Below the pieces are notes generated by a model. It had not been told where the DNA came from. It made no database searches and saw only the letters and a program-made list of their open reading frames with translations. Of a stretch of 64,000 nt of DNA, positions 25,554 to 34,515 are shown piece after piece (within the stretch, counting starts at the first letter, position 1; the number at the start of each line of letters is the position of its first letter). This stretch comes from Mesorhizobium_G sp050247155 (GTDB lineage: Bacteria; Pseudomonadota; Alphaproteobacteria; Rhizobiales; Rhizobiaceae): positions 1 through 64,000 of the forward strand of contig JBFWUS010000023.1 of NCBI GenBank assembly GCA_050247155.1. Direction: 5' to 3'. Position numbers and translations under genes: made by a program.

Positions 25554-26090
25554 ATGGAGTTGTTGTTGAAAGCTTCGAATTTCAAGGGCTTTGCCGCGAG
25601 CCGGCGAATGACCGGTCTTGCCTGCGCCGTTGCCGGCGTTTCGTTACTTGCCGGCTGCAACACCTCGAAAACCTTTGGCGATCTTTCGCCCGGCGAAACC
25701 ATTACACAAGGCTATGTCATCGACCAGGCAGCGATCGATTCCGTGCCGGTCGGGTCCAGCCGCGAACAGGTCATCTTGTCGCTGGGAAGTCCCTCGACCA
25801 CCGCTACGTTCGACAACGAGGTCTTCTATTACATTTCTCAGACGCGCAAACGTCGCGCCGCCTTCGCGGCCGCCCGGCTCGTCGACCAGCGCATCCTGGC
25901 AGTCTACTTCGGAGAGGATGGACGCGTCACGCAGCTTGCCCACTATGGCACGAAGGATGGCAAGGTGTTTGATTTCATCTCGCGCACCACACCAACGGGC
26001 GGCAAGGACCAGACGTTTATCGGGCAGCTTCTTGCGGGCGGAGCGAAACCGAATCCGCTCGGCGGGGCTGGCGGCTTGCCAGGCTCCTAG
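25554..26090 (+). CDS. bamE: Outer-membrane assembly lipoprotein, SmpA/OmlA (BamE-like)
   Basis: Probable lipoprotein of the BAM complex that folds outer-membrane beta-barrels. A signal sequence ends in the lipobox LLAGC near residue 37; the mature part has YVIDQAAIDSVPVGSSREQVILSLGSPSTTA, with the small-domain pattern (VxxGxSReqVxxxLGxPs) of SmpA/OmlA, then EVFYYISQTRKR. A Gly/Pro/Ala tail follows. ATG 25554 is chosen; ATG 25608 is an alternative with a shorter signal. It is divergent from the bc1 chaperone gene. Confidence 0.82.
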   Translation: MELLLKASNFKGFAASRRMTGLACAVAGVSLLAGCNTSKTFGDLSPGETITQGYVIDQAAIDSVPVGSSREQVILSLGSPSTTATFDNEVFYYISQTRKRRAAFAAARLVDQRILAVYFGEDGRVTQLAHYGTKDGKVFDFISRTTPTGGKDQTFIGQLLAGGAKPNPLGGAGGLPGS

Positions 26091-26234
26091 GGTCAGCCGC
26101 AATCTGTTGCCTGCCCCTGCCCCTCCTCAGAGGCGCTTAGCCATTCGTATACCATCGCTGCGCTTCGACTCGCGCAATTCAGTGGTCAGTAACCGCTCTG
26201 CCTGAACAACTGTCCAACGGACAGGAGGCGGGGC

Positions 26235-26606
26235 ATGAACCAGATCGTGTTTCTCGATCAGACCGGCGCGCGGCGGCCGGTCAAGAACATCGTCATGGAC
26301 TGGCAGGACGGCGTGCCGTGCACGGTGCGCGAGCTGATCAGCGAGCGCGTACGCATCGAGCATGACCGCTTCCGCATGCCCGACGCCAACGCCGAGCTGG
26401 ACGCCTTTCTTTATGCGCCCAACATTCGGCACTTCACCAAGATGCCGGCTGAGCAAGCTGTCGATCTGGCGTTGTCGGCGTTCGAACGCAACGCGTACGT
26501 GCTGTTCGTCGGCCGCAAGCAGTTGACCGATCTCGACGACGTCGTGGTGATCGAACCGCGCACGGAAGTGACTTTCATCAAACTGATGCCGCTGGTGGGG
26601 GGCTGA
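26235..26606 (+). CDS. Small protein with C-terminal Gly-Gly, possibly ubiquitin-like; partner of the DUF4132 protein
   Basis: Family not firmly recognised. The 123-residue protein begins MNQIVFLDQTGARRPVKNIV (two beta strands), has a helix TVRELISERVRIEHD, a helical insertion at about 50-85, and then strands YVLFVGRKQL, DDVVVIEP and VTFIKLMPLVGG, ending in Gly-Gly. This strand-strand-helix-strand-strand order and the diglycine end recall beta-grasp proteins such as MoaD, ThiS and ubiquitin-like modifiers; that is an inference, not a match. A good SD (AGGAGGCGGGGC) precedes the ATG. It is 3 bp upstream of the large DUF4132 gene, so they act together. Confidence 0.7.
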   Translation: MNQIVFLDQTGARRPVKNIVMDWQDGVPCTVRELISERVRIEHDRFRMPDANAELDAFLYAPNIRHFTKMPAEQAVDLALSAFERNAYVLFVGRKQLTDLDDVVVIEPRTEVTFIKLMPLVGG

Positions 26607-26609
26607 ACG

Positions 26610-29600
26610 ATGGCGATCGATTGGCTGGGCAAGCTGCGCAGCATGGCGCAGACCGCGTCGGGCGTGTTGCAGGATGCCGCGCGGCAAGCCGAAGGGCGCG
26701 ACCGCGACGAGACGCGGAGAAACCAGGACGCCGCCGACCAGGCGAATCTTGCAAGACGGGCCGCGCAATTAACCGGCCGTTCGGCAGTTGCGGGAGCGTT
26801 TGGCCAGCAATCAAACTCCGCGCGTCGGCCGGATCAAGCCGACAGCGTGAGACCGTCCGCGATCGGCGATCCGTCGGCGCGGCTGTCAGCCATCTTGCAA
26901 GAACGGAGCGCCATGGCCGAGAGGCTCAAAAAAGTCGAGGACGCCGCCAACGCCGAGATCAAGCGCCGTGTCGACGGCCGGCAGGGGTCCGATTATCACA
27001 AGGCCTACACCGCCGCGGCGAATGAATTCTGGGCGCCGGTGACGCGCCTGCGCCACGAAAAACAGGAGCGCGACAGGGTCTGCGATCGCGAAGAGGCGGC
27101 CTTGCTGAAAACGTTGCCGCCTTCATCCGGTCTACAGGCCCTGGCCGACCTTATCCTCATGCCGGAAGGCGGCTTTCGGTTCGGTTCCTACCTGACCGCC
27201 GAGTACAAGCAGTCGCTGCGGGCGCTATCGCCCGAGAGACGCGGCGAGCTATTCGACGTCATCGACCTGGCTCAAAGGACGCTGAATTGGGGAGACGCCC
27301 CGATAAAATGCGTCACGCATATGCTGCCAATATGGTCGGTGAGCCGCATCGGAGTTGGCGCTGAATTGGTGCGCGCGGAATTGTTGCAGGGTGGGTTCGA
27401 GATGACCCCTGAACGCGCGATCTTGGCACTTTCCATGCTTGCAAATGAAAAGACGGCGCTCAGGATAAAGAGGTGGGCGACGGATAAATATACGGCGAAG
27501 CAAAATCTGCACGCCATTCGCGACATCGAACGCGCGGTCAAGAAAGGGTTGTTCGACCTGCCCGACACGGCGAGAGAGGATGCCGGCCGGATCGTCGAAC
27601 TGATGGGCGAGGATCGCTACAATAGGGGCGGTCGAGGTGGCCCCGAACGCACCGATGTCCCGGTCATCAAGACCCTGCGCGTTCTTGCCGGAACCGGACA
27701 ACAGCAGAATTTCTACCAGCGGGTGAAGGACTATCCCGCCACCCAGTTTCCCAATCTCCAGCTCATCATGCCGACCCCGGAAAAAGCCACGTTCTGGGAC
27801 GACGTACTCGTCGAGTTTGGCATGATGCACGACGATTTCATGCGAGCGCGCAGTGGCATCCGCGAGGCCAATTGGCTGTTCGACCGCCGCCTGTTCGACG
27901 AGAAATTCGGACCTCATGACGGCAAAGGCGTTTTCAGTTTCGGCTGGTGGACACGCGATACCAAGGGCGAGGAAGGTTTCGACAAGGACTACAACAGCTA
28001 TGCCAGCAAGGTTTTCGCTGGCCAGTCCGAGTTTGCCGACAAAGCGGTGATGACGCCGGCTTACACAGCCGAATTGCGCGAACAGGCAAAAACGGTCGCC
28101 AAGGATTGGCCATACCTCCACAGCGGTCCGGGCGTACCCTTTATCAAACTCTTTGAACTGGATGGGAATGACCCGCAGGGCGCACTCATCAGTCACCTTG
28201 CGACAGCCGCAGACGGTCCGCCGACGGCGACCTGGCTCAAGGAAACGGACAAGGCGCTGAACGCGGCCGGCAGCGAATCTGCACTGGATGCCTTCAAGTC
28301 GTGGGCTGCCTCACTCTTTGTCTTCACGATGCCAGAGGTTGACGAGCAACTTTTCAGCGACCTGTCGCGATACTCCAGCGCGTTCTCGCAACATGGCGTA
28401 CGCTATTGGCCAGCCGAACTACCTGCCGAGGGCACGGAGGCTTATCGGCTTGCAGTGCGCCAGTCGGCGCTGAAAGTGCTGCTCGCGCCGGGCTATGCCT
28501 TCCGCGCGGCGCCCGGTAACACGGCCAGGTGGAAAAGCAGTTCCTACCAGATCTACAGTTCTCCATCAGAGAATAACCTCGCCGTCATCCGAGGCATCGC
28601 GCTGGCGCTTTCGCGCTATCCATCCGCGCAAGCGACGCCGTTGCTGGAAGAGATGGCGGCCAAGATGATCGTGAGGGACGATCGCGGCCGGCAGTACATT
28701 CGCGCCGACAAGGGTTTTGCGACCTGCATATGGTCGCTCGGCGAGACCGGTACGCGCGAGGCCGCTGAAGCGCTCGGCCGCTTGCGCCGAAAGACAGCCG
28801 ACAAGAAAGCGATAGCGGCGATCAACCGGGCGCTTGCGAAAGCCGGCGACGAACTAGGCCTGCCCGTGGACGAAATGCAGGAACTCGCCATGGCCGATTG
28901 GGGCATCGGCGACGACGGCGTCCGCATCGAACAGCTCGGCGAACTGATGGCGGAGTTGCGCGTCACATCGTCGAAGAAAGCGGAACTGCGCACCATCGAC
29001 GCGAAGGGGAAGTCATCGCGTGGCATTTCCAAAGCCTTCAAGGCCCTGGAAGGCGGCACGGAAATAGCCGCCGAGCTCGAAGAAGCGGTGAAAGACATCG
29101 CCGAGATCCTGCCAGAGGCGCGGCGACGACTGGAGCGCTCCTGGCGCGAGGCCCGGTCCTGGACATATGCCGGCTGGCAAGACCGCATCATGGGCAACGG
29201 CCTGCTCAGGATGCTCGCCGAACGTCTGATTTGGCGATTCGAAGGACCCGACGGCACATCCTTCGTGGCCATTCCGAACCGTGGGGCGCTGCTGGACCAC
29301 AACGCGGCTCCCTGCCCGCAGCCTGACGATGGCTGGACTGTCCACCTCTGGCATCCGCTCGACAGCGACTCCAAAACCGTCGAGGCCTGGCGCACTCATC
29401 TGATCGGCAGGCGAATCCGTCAGCCAATCATTCAGGCCTGGCGGCCGATCTATGTGCTGACCGAGGCCGAACTGAACACGCGCACCTACTCCAACCGCTT
29501 CGCCGCCCACGTGCTTGAACAGGCGCCGGCGATGGCGATGCTGAAATCGCGGGGCTGGCAGGCCTTCAACCGCACCATGCAGGGCAACAGCGCCGAGCAT

Positions 29601-30311
29601 GAGCGCGTGCGCGTGATCCTGCCGCACTACAAGGTGGCCACGGAATATTGGGTGTCCGGCGTCGGCACGCGTATCCAGGACGGCAAGGCGGCCGAGGCCG
29701 GCGGCGAGCTCTATGCCTTTATCGCGACGGACCGCGTGACATTCTACGCGCTCGATGCAAAGGGCCAAAAGCCGGAAGGCGAACCTATCCCGGTCAATGC
29801 CGTGCCAGCGCGCGCCTTCACGGAGATCCTATACGACATCGACACCATCGTCGGCCGTACGTCGATCGGCAACGACCGACATTGGCAGGATGGCGGCGCC
29901 AACGCTCGCCATCCCGTCTCGGAGAATGTGCAGTTCGTCGGCTATCGCGACCGCTATTCTTCGGGCAAGTCGAGCGAACTGGCAAACGCCCGCCGCGCAG
30001 TCATCAAGTCGCTGCTACCCAGCATGGCGATCGCGGAACAGTGCTCGATCGGCGACGACCATCTGATCGTCGACGGCAAATTGAATTCGTACAAAATCCA
30101 TTTCGGCTCGAGCAACATCCGCATCATGCCGAACGACCAGTATCTGTGCATCGTGCCGAAGCGCGAAGCTTCCGAACGCGTTAGCTACGTGCCGTTCGAA
30201 GGCGACGAGATTTTATCGGTCATCCTATCGAAAGCGATCATGCTGGTCGACGACGACAAGATCGAGGACGCCAGCATTCTGCACCAACTGCGCCGCATAA
30301 AGGCAGCGTAG
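26610..30311 (+). CDS. 1233-residue DUF4132-type protein
   Basis: Very large soluble protein; the C-terminal half resembles DUF4132 proteins (E. coli MolR/YehI type), from about residue 780: MADWGIGDDGVRIEQLG, WTYAGWQDRIMGNGLLRMLAERLIW, WTVHLWHPLDSDS, QPIIQAWRPIYVLTEAEL and TYSNRFAAHVLEQ. The N-terminal half has coiled-coil-prone and helical-repeat stretches (near 70-150 and 660-770, the latter HEAT-like with AAEALGRLRRK). No signal peptide, membrane segment or nucleotide-binding motif stands out. Function is unknown; E. coli relatives sit in a cluster with MoxR- and VWA-type genes, absent here. It is translated right after the small Gly-Gly protein. Confidence 0.8.
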   Translation: MAIDWLGKLRSMAQTASGVLQDAARQAEGRDRDETRRNQDAADQANLARRAAQLTGRSAVAGAFGQQSNSARRPDQADSVRPSAIGDPSARLSAILQERSAMAERLKKVEDAANAEIKRRVDGRQGSDYHKAYTAAANEFWAPVTRLRHEKQERDRVCDREEAALLKTLPPSSGLQALADLILMPEGGFRFGSYLTAEYKQSLRALSPERRGELFDVIDLAQRTLNWGDAPIKCVTHMLPIWSVSRIGVGAELVRAELLQGGFEMTPERAILALSMLANEKTALRIKRWATDKYTAKQNLHAIRDIERAVKKGLFDLPDTAREDAGRIVELMGEDRYNRGGRGGPERTDVPVIKTLRVLAGTGQQQNFYQRVKDYPATQFPNLQLIMPTPEKATFWDDVLVEFGMMHDDFMRARSGIREANWLFDRRLFDEKFGPHDGKGVFSFGWWTRDTKGEEGFDKDYNSYASKVFAGQSEFADKAVMTPAYTAELREQAKTVAKDWPYLHSGPGVPFIKLFELDGNDPQGALISHLATAADGPPTATWLKETDKALNAAGSESALDAFKSWAASLFVFTMPEVDEQLFSDLSRYSSAFSQHGVRYWPAELPAEGTEAYRLAVRQSALKVLLAPGYAFRAAPGNTARWKSSSYQIYSSPSENNLAVIRGIALALSRYPSAQATPLLEEMAAKMIVRDDRGRQYIRADKGFATCIWSLGETGTREAAEALGRLRRKTADKKAIAAINRALAKAGDELGLPVDEMQELAMADWGIGDDGVRIEQLGELMAELRVTSSKKAELRTIDAKGKSSRGISKAFKALEGGTEIAAELEEAVKDIAEILPEARRRLERSWREARSWTYAGWQDRIMGNGLLRMLAERLIWRFEGPDGTSFVAIPNRGALLDHNAAPCPQPDDGWTVHLWHPLDSDSKTVEAWRTHLIGRRIRQPIIQAWRPIYVLTEAELNTRTYSNRFAAHVLEQAPAMAMLKSRGWQAFNRTMQGNSAEHERVRVILPHYKVATEYWVSGVGTRIQDGKAAEAGGELYAFIATDRVTFYALDAKGQKPEGEPIPVNAVPARAFTEILYDIDTIVGRTSIGNDRHWQDGGANARHPVSENVQFVGYRDRYSSGKSSELANARRAVIKSLLPSMAIAEQCSIGDDHLIVDGKLNSYKIHFGSSNIRIMPNDQYLCIVPKREASERVSYVPFEGDEILSVILSKAIMLVDDDKIEDASILHQLRRIKAA

Positions 30312-30322
30312 CCGAACGTTGC

Positions 30323-31198
30323 CTACAAAGCGCCCAGCGGGAATTTGAGGTAGCGCCGGCCGTTGGCTTCCGGCTCGGGAAGCCGGCCGCCATTCATGTT
30401 CACTTGCAAAGCATGCAGGATGAGGCGCGGCATCGCCAACGTTCGGTCGCGCGCCTCACGCGTTCGAACAAAGCCGGCCTCCGTCTGGCCGGTCGCGACG
30501 TGAACGTTGCTCTTCTTCTGCTCAGCGACAGTCGTTTCCCATTGGGCCGGACGCCCGCCCGGCTGGTAGTCGTGGCCGGTGAAGAGCCGCGTCTGGTCCG
30601 GCAACGCCAGGATGCGCTGGATCGACCGCCACAGACTGAGCGCGCTGCCGCCAGGGAAATCCGCCCGCGCAGTGCCGCTGTCGGGCATGAACATCGTGTC
30701 GTGGATGAAAGCGGCGTCACCGAAGACGTAGGTGATCGAGCAAAGCGTATGCCCCGGAGAAAACAGCACTTCAGCCTGTGTTTCACCGAGCGAAAAAGCC
30801 TCGCCGTCGGCGAACAGCCTGTCCCATTGGGAGCCGTCGGCTGGAAAATCGGGAAGGTTGTAGATGTCCTTCCAGAGTTTCTGCACTTCGACGATCTTGT
30901 CGCCGATGGCCGTCGGCGCGCCGGTCTTGCCCTTCAGGTACTGCGCTGCGGAGAAATGATCGGCATGTGGGTGGGTGTCGAGAATCCACGCCACCTCCAG
31001 CCCTTCTTGCGCGACATAGGCCAGCAGCGCATCGGCATTTTTGGTCGACACCGTGCCGGCCTTTTCGTCGAAATCGAGCACGGGATCGACGATGGCACAG
31101 CGCTTCGTCGCCTCGTCGACGACGACATACTGGATCGAGCTTGTGGCCGGGTCGTAGAAGCCGGCCACGCGCGGCGACGCCTTTTTCGACACGATCAT
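30323..31198 (-). CDS. MBL-fold hydrolase, ETHE1/Blh-like
   Basis: Metallo-beta-lactamase fold protein. Metal ligands are visible in DTHPHADH (residues about 73-80), FSPGHTLCS and LFTGHDY. The overall pattern, with CAIVDPVLDFD near the start and MFMPDSGTARADFPGGSA, matches the ETHE1/persulfide dioxygenase and Blh group, which oxidise sulfane sulfur. It is 291 residues long. It lies 82 bp downstream of the peroxiredoxin gene on the same strand, which fits a role in thiol or sulfur stress. Its stop is 11 bp from the convergent DUF4132 gene's stop. Confidence 0.87.
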   Translation of the reverse strand: MIVSKKASPRVAGFYDPATSSIQYVVVDEATKRCAIVDPVLDFDEKAGTVSTKNADALLAYVAQEGLEVAWILDTHPHADHFSAAQYLKGKTGAPTAIGDKIVEVQKLWKDIYNLPDFPADGSQWDRLFADGEAFSLGETQAEVLFSPGHTLCSITYVFGDAAFIHDTMFMPDSGTARADFPGGSALSLWRSIQRILALPDQTRLFTGHDYQPGGRPAQWETTVAEQKKSNVHVATGQTEAGFVRTREARDRTLAMPRLILHALQVNMNGGRLPEPEANGRRYLKFPLGAL

Positions 31199-31280
31199 CC
31201 CCCCATGACGGGTTTGATCATGCCGTTCTTCTCAAAGTTGCGCCAGAGCCTTCGGCCGGCTCCGACGCGGTGGCTTTAAA

Positions 31281-31940
31281 TCAAGCCGTCGGCTGCTTGG
31301 TCTTGCGCAGATAGGGCAGGATCGTATCAAACGAGCCGAACCGCTTCAGCGCGTCTTCGTTCGAGACGGCCGCGGTAATGATCACGTCTTCGCCCTGTTT
31401 CCAGTTGGCGGGGGTGGCCACCTGATGCTTCGCCGTCAACTGGATGGAATCGACGACGCGGAGGATCTCATCGAAATTGCGTCCGGTCGTCATCGGATAA
31501 GTCAGCACCAGCTTGATCTTCTTGTCCGGCCCGATCACGTAGACCGAACGCACTGTCGCATTGTCCGCCGGGGTGCGGCCCTCGGACGAATCTCCTGCCT
31601 CTGCCGGGAGCATCTCGTAAAGTTTCGCGACCTTCAGATCCTTGTCGCCGATCAGCGGATAGTTGACCGAAAATCCGGTCGCCACCTTGATGTCTTCCTG
31701 CCATTTGTCGTGGCTGGACACCGGGTCTACCGAGATACCGATGATCTTGACGTTGCGTTTCTTGAACTGGTCAGCGAGCCCAGCCATCGTGCCCAGCTCT
31801 GTCGTGCAGACCGGCGTGAAATTCTTGGGATGGCTGAACAGCACCGCCCAGCCGTCGCCGATCCAATCATGGAAGCTGATCGGTCCCTGCGTGGTCTCGG
31901 CCTGAAAGTCCGGCGCAGTGTCGTTGATGCGAAGGCTCAT
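31281..31940 (-). CDS. 1-Cys peroxiredoxin (Prx6/AhpC-like)
   Basis: Peroxide reductase. The 219-residue product has the peroxidatic Cys in HPKNFTPVCTTELG (about residue 47), Prx6-type LIGDKDLKVAKLYEMLP, and a C-terminal ANWKQGEDVIITAAV dimer arm; the length fits Prx6 rather than typical 2-Cys AhpC. ATG 31940 has GAGGGAGGAACGTC upstream, a strong SD. It probably shares a transcript with the downstream MBL-fold gene. Confidence 0.94.
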   Translation of the reverse strand: MSLRINDTAPDFQAETTQGPISFHDWIGDGWAVLFSHPKNFTPVCTTELGTMAGLADQFKKRNVKIIGISVDPVSSHDKWQEDIKVATGFSVNYPLIGDKDLKVAKLYEMLPAEAGDSSEGRTPADNATVRSVYVIGPDKKIKLVLTYPMTTGRNFDEILRVVDSIQLTAKHQVATPANWKQGEDVIITAAVSNEDALKRFGSFDTILPYLRKTKQPTA

Positions 31941-32102
31941 GACGTTCCTCCCTCGGATGATCGGATGTTGAAAATGATGGAATCGGCGCGGCTCCCGCCC
32001 GGATTCCTTTGACGGGACGTTATATCACTCCCATCCAGCCCGGAAGCCTGACCATTTCTTCATGCGACCGAAGAGCGAAAACCTATGCTCTTCCGGCATA
32101 AA

Positions 32103-32130
32103 CGAAAAGGCCCGGACAAGCCGGGCCTTG
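32103..32130 (-). terminator. Rho-independent terminator of hppA
   Basis: On the minus strand AAGGCCCGG and CCGGGCCTT form a perfect 9-bp stem (+ strand 32107-32115 and 32121-32129) followed by TTTCGTTT. It lies 25 nt after the hppA stop codon. Confidence 0.88.
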
Positions 32131-32154
32131 ACGTCAGACAAGCGGCTGTGCGGC

Positions 32155-34323
32155 TTAGCCGTGCGCCAGAACCGCCAGCAGCAACAGCGCCACGATGTTG
32201 GTGATCTTGATCGCAGGGTTGACGGCCGGGCCGGCGGTATCCTTGTAGGGGTCGCCTACCGTGTCGCCGGTGACCGAAGCCTTGTGCGCCTCGGAACCCT
32301 TCAGGTGCTTGACGCCATCCTTGTCGGTGAAACCGTCCTCGAACGACTTCTTGGCGTTGTCCCAGGCGCCGCCGCCCGAGGTCATCGAGATGGCGACGAA
32401 CAGGCCGTTGACGATCACGCCGAGCAGCGAAGCGCCGAGCGCGGCGAAAGCCGAGGCCTTCGAGCCGGAGATCAGCAGCACGCCAAAGTAGACGACCAGC
32501 GGCGCCAGCACCGGCAGCAGCGACGGGATGATCATCTCCTTGATCGCGGCGCGGGTGAGCAGGTCGACGGCCTTGGCGTAGTCGGGCTTGGAAGTGCCTT
32601 TCATGATGCCCGGATTTTCGCGGAACTGACGGCGCACTTCCTCGACGATCGAGCCGGCAGCCCGGCCGACCGCCGTCATGGCGATACCGCCGAACAGATA
32701 CGGGATCAGGCCGCCGAAGATCAGGCCGGCGACGACATAGGGGTTCGACAGGTCGAAGGAGACCGCGCCGACATCCTTGAAGTACGGAAAGCTGGTAGAG
32801 CCTTCGGCGGTCGCCTGGGCGACAAAATACTGAAGGTCGTAGCTATAGGCCGCGAACAGCACTAGCGCACCGAGGCCGGCCGAACCGATCGCATAGCCCT
32901 TGGTGACCGCCTTGGTGGTGTTGCCGACCGCGTCGAGCGCGTCGGTGGACTGACGCACTTCCTTCGGCAGGCCCGACATCTCGGCGATGCCGCCGGCATT
33001 GTCGGTGACCGGGCCGAAGGCGTCGAGCGCGACGATCATGCCGGCGAGGCCGAGCATGGTGGTCACCGCGACGCCCGTGCCGAACAGACCGGCCAGCTGG
33101 TAGGTCGCGATGATGCCGGCGACGATGACCAGCGCCGGCAGCGCCGTCGATTCCAGCGAAACCGCAAGACCCTGGATGACATTGGTGCCGTGGCCGGTGA
33201 CCGAGGCCTGGGCGATCGAGTTGACCGGACGCTTGTTGGTGCCGGTGTAGTATTCGGTGATCACCACGATCAGCGCCGTCACAATCAGGCCGACAATGCC
33301 GCACCAAAACAGATTCCAGCCGGTGATCGCCGACGTAGTCGCCGTTGCCGGCAGGATTTCACCCCAACCGATAGTCAGTGAAGTTGCCGCGCCGAGGCCA
33401 ACGACCGACAGGATGCCGGTGACGATCAGGCCCTTGTAGAGCGCGCCCATGATCGAGCCGTTGGCGCCCAGCTTGACGAAGAAGGTGCCGACGATCGAGG
33501 TCAGAATGCACGCGCCGCAGATCGCCAACGGATAGACCATCGCCGATTCGAGGAAGTCGCTGCCGGTGAAGAAGATCGCCGCCAGAACCATCGTCGCCAC
33601 GACGGTCACCGCGTAGGTTTCGAACAAATCGGCGGCCATGCCGGCGCAGTCGCCGACATTGTCGCCCACATTGTCGGCGATGGTCGCGGGGTTGCGCGGG
33701 TCATCCTCCGGAATGCCGGCCTCAACCTTGCCGACGAGGTCACCGCCGACATCCGCGCCCTTGGTGAAGATACCGCCGCCGAGACGCGCGAAGATCGAGA
33801 TCAGCGAAGCGCCGAAGCCAAGCGAAACGAGGGCGTCGATAACTTCGCGGTCATCAGGAAACAGACCGCCGAGCGTGGGCGTGGTCAGAATCAGAAAATA
33901 GACCGAGACGCCGAGCAGCGCGAGGCCGGCCACCAGGAGACCGGTGATCGCGCCCGACTTGAAAGCGATGTCGAGGCCGGCGGCCAGACTGTTGGAAGCC
34001 GCCTGCGCCGTGCGCACATTGGCGCGGACAGAGACGTGCATGCCAATGAAGCCGGCCACGCCCGACAACACCGCGCCAATCAAAAAGCCGATCGCCGCGT
34101 AGCCGTTGAGCAGCCACCAAGCGAGCACAAACACGACCACGCCGACGATGGCGATGGTGGTGTATTGACGCGTGAGATAGGCTTGAGCGCCCTCGCGGAT
34201 CGCGGCGGATATTTCCTGCATGCGAGCGTTGCCCTGATCCGCGGCGAGAACCGAGCGCGTGGCCCAGATCGCGTAGAGGATAGAAAGCAAGCCGCAAAGT
34301 ACGACAACCCAGACTGTCAGCAT
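32155..34323 (-). CDS. hppA: Membrane-bound proton-translocating pyrophosphatase
   Basis: Couples pyrophosphate hydrolysis to proton export. The 722-residue protein has about 16 helices and the catalytic segments GGDLVGKVEAGIPEDDP, NVGDNVGDCAGM and a late GGAWDNAKK. The GNTTKAVTKG segment carries Lys where K+-dependent enzymes have Ala, which points to the K+-independent H+-PPase subgroup. ATG 34323 gives an N-terminal helix in the usual place. It is common in Rhizobiales, where it acidifies compartments and saves energy. It has its own terminator. Confidence 0.96.
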   Translation of the reverse strand: MLTVWVVVLCGLLSILYAIWATRSVLAADQGNARMQEISAAIREGAQAYLTRQYTTIAIVGVVVFVLAWWLLNGYAAIGFLIGAVLSGVAGFIGMHVSVRANVRTAQAASNSLAAGLDIAFKSGAITGLLVAGLALLGVSVYFLILTTPTLGGLFPDDREVIDALVSLGFGASLISIFARLGGGIFTKGADVGGDLVGKVEAGIPEDDPRNPATIADNVGDNVGDCAGMAADLFETYAVTVVATMVLAAIFFTGSDFLESAMVYPLAICGACILTSIVGTFFVKLGANGSIMGALYKGLIVTGILSVVGLGAATSLTIGWGEILPATATTSAITGWNLFWCGIVGLIVTALIVVITEYYTGTNKRPVNSIAQASVTGHGTNVIQGLAVSLESTALPALVIVAGIIATYQLAGLFGTGVAVTTMLGLAGMIVALDAFGPVTDNAGGIAEMSGLPKEVRQSTDALDAVGNTTKAVTKGYAIGSAGLGALVLFAAYSYDLQYFVAQATAEGSTSFPYFKDVGAVSFDLSNPYVVAGLIFGGLIPYLFGGIAMTAVGRAAGSIVEEVRRQFRENPGIMKGTSKPDYAKAVDLLTRAAIKEMIIPSLLPVLAPLVVYFGVLLISGSKASAFAALGASLLGVIVNGLFVAISMTSGGGAWDNAKKSFEDGFTDKDGVKHLKGSEAHKASVTGDTVGDPYKDTAGPAVNPAIKITNIVALLLLAVLAHG

Positions 34324-34515
34324 GAGCGGATGTTCCTTGAAGAGACTTCAGCCCGGAAAACCCCTCCCGGACCACAAAGATAGCGCGCGACGGCCCCTCG
34401 CCGACCCGCCTTTCGCTGCGGCTTATGCGAAAGCAGGGCGCAAACGTCAAGGCAATGCTCTTGTTCGGGCCGCGGCTTTCACCGGCATAATCGATTTAGG
34501 CTGCAGCGGCGGGCA

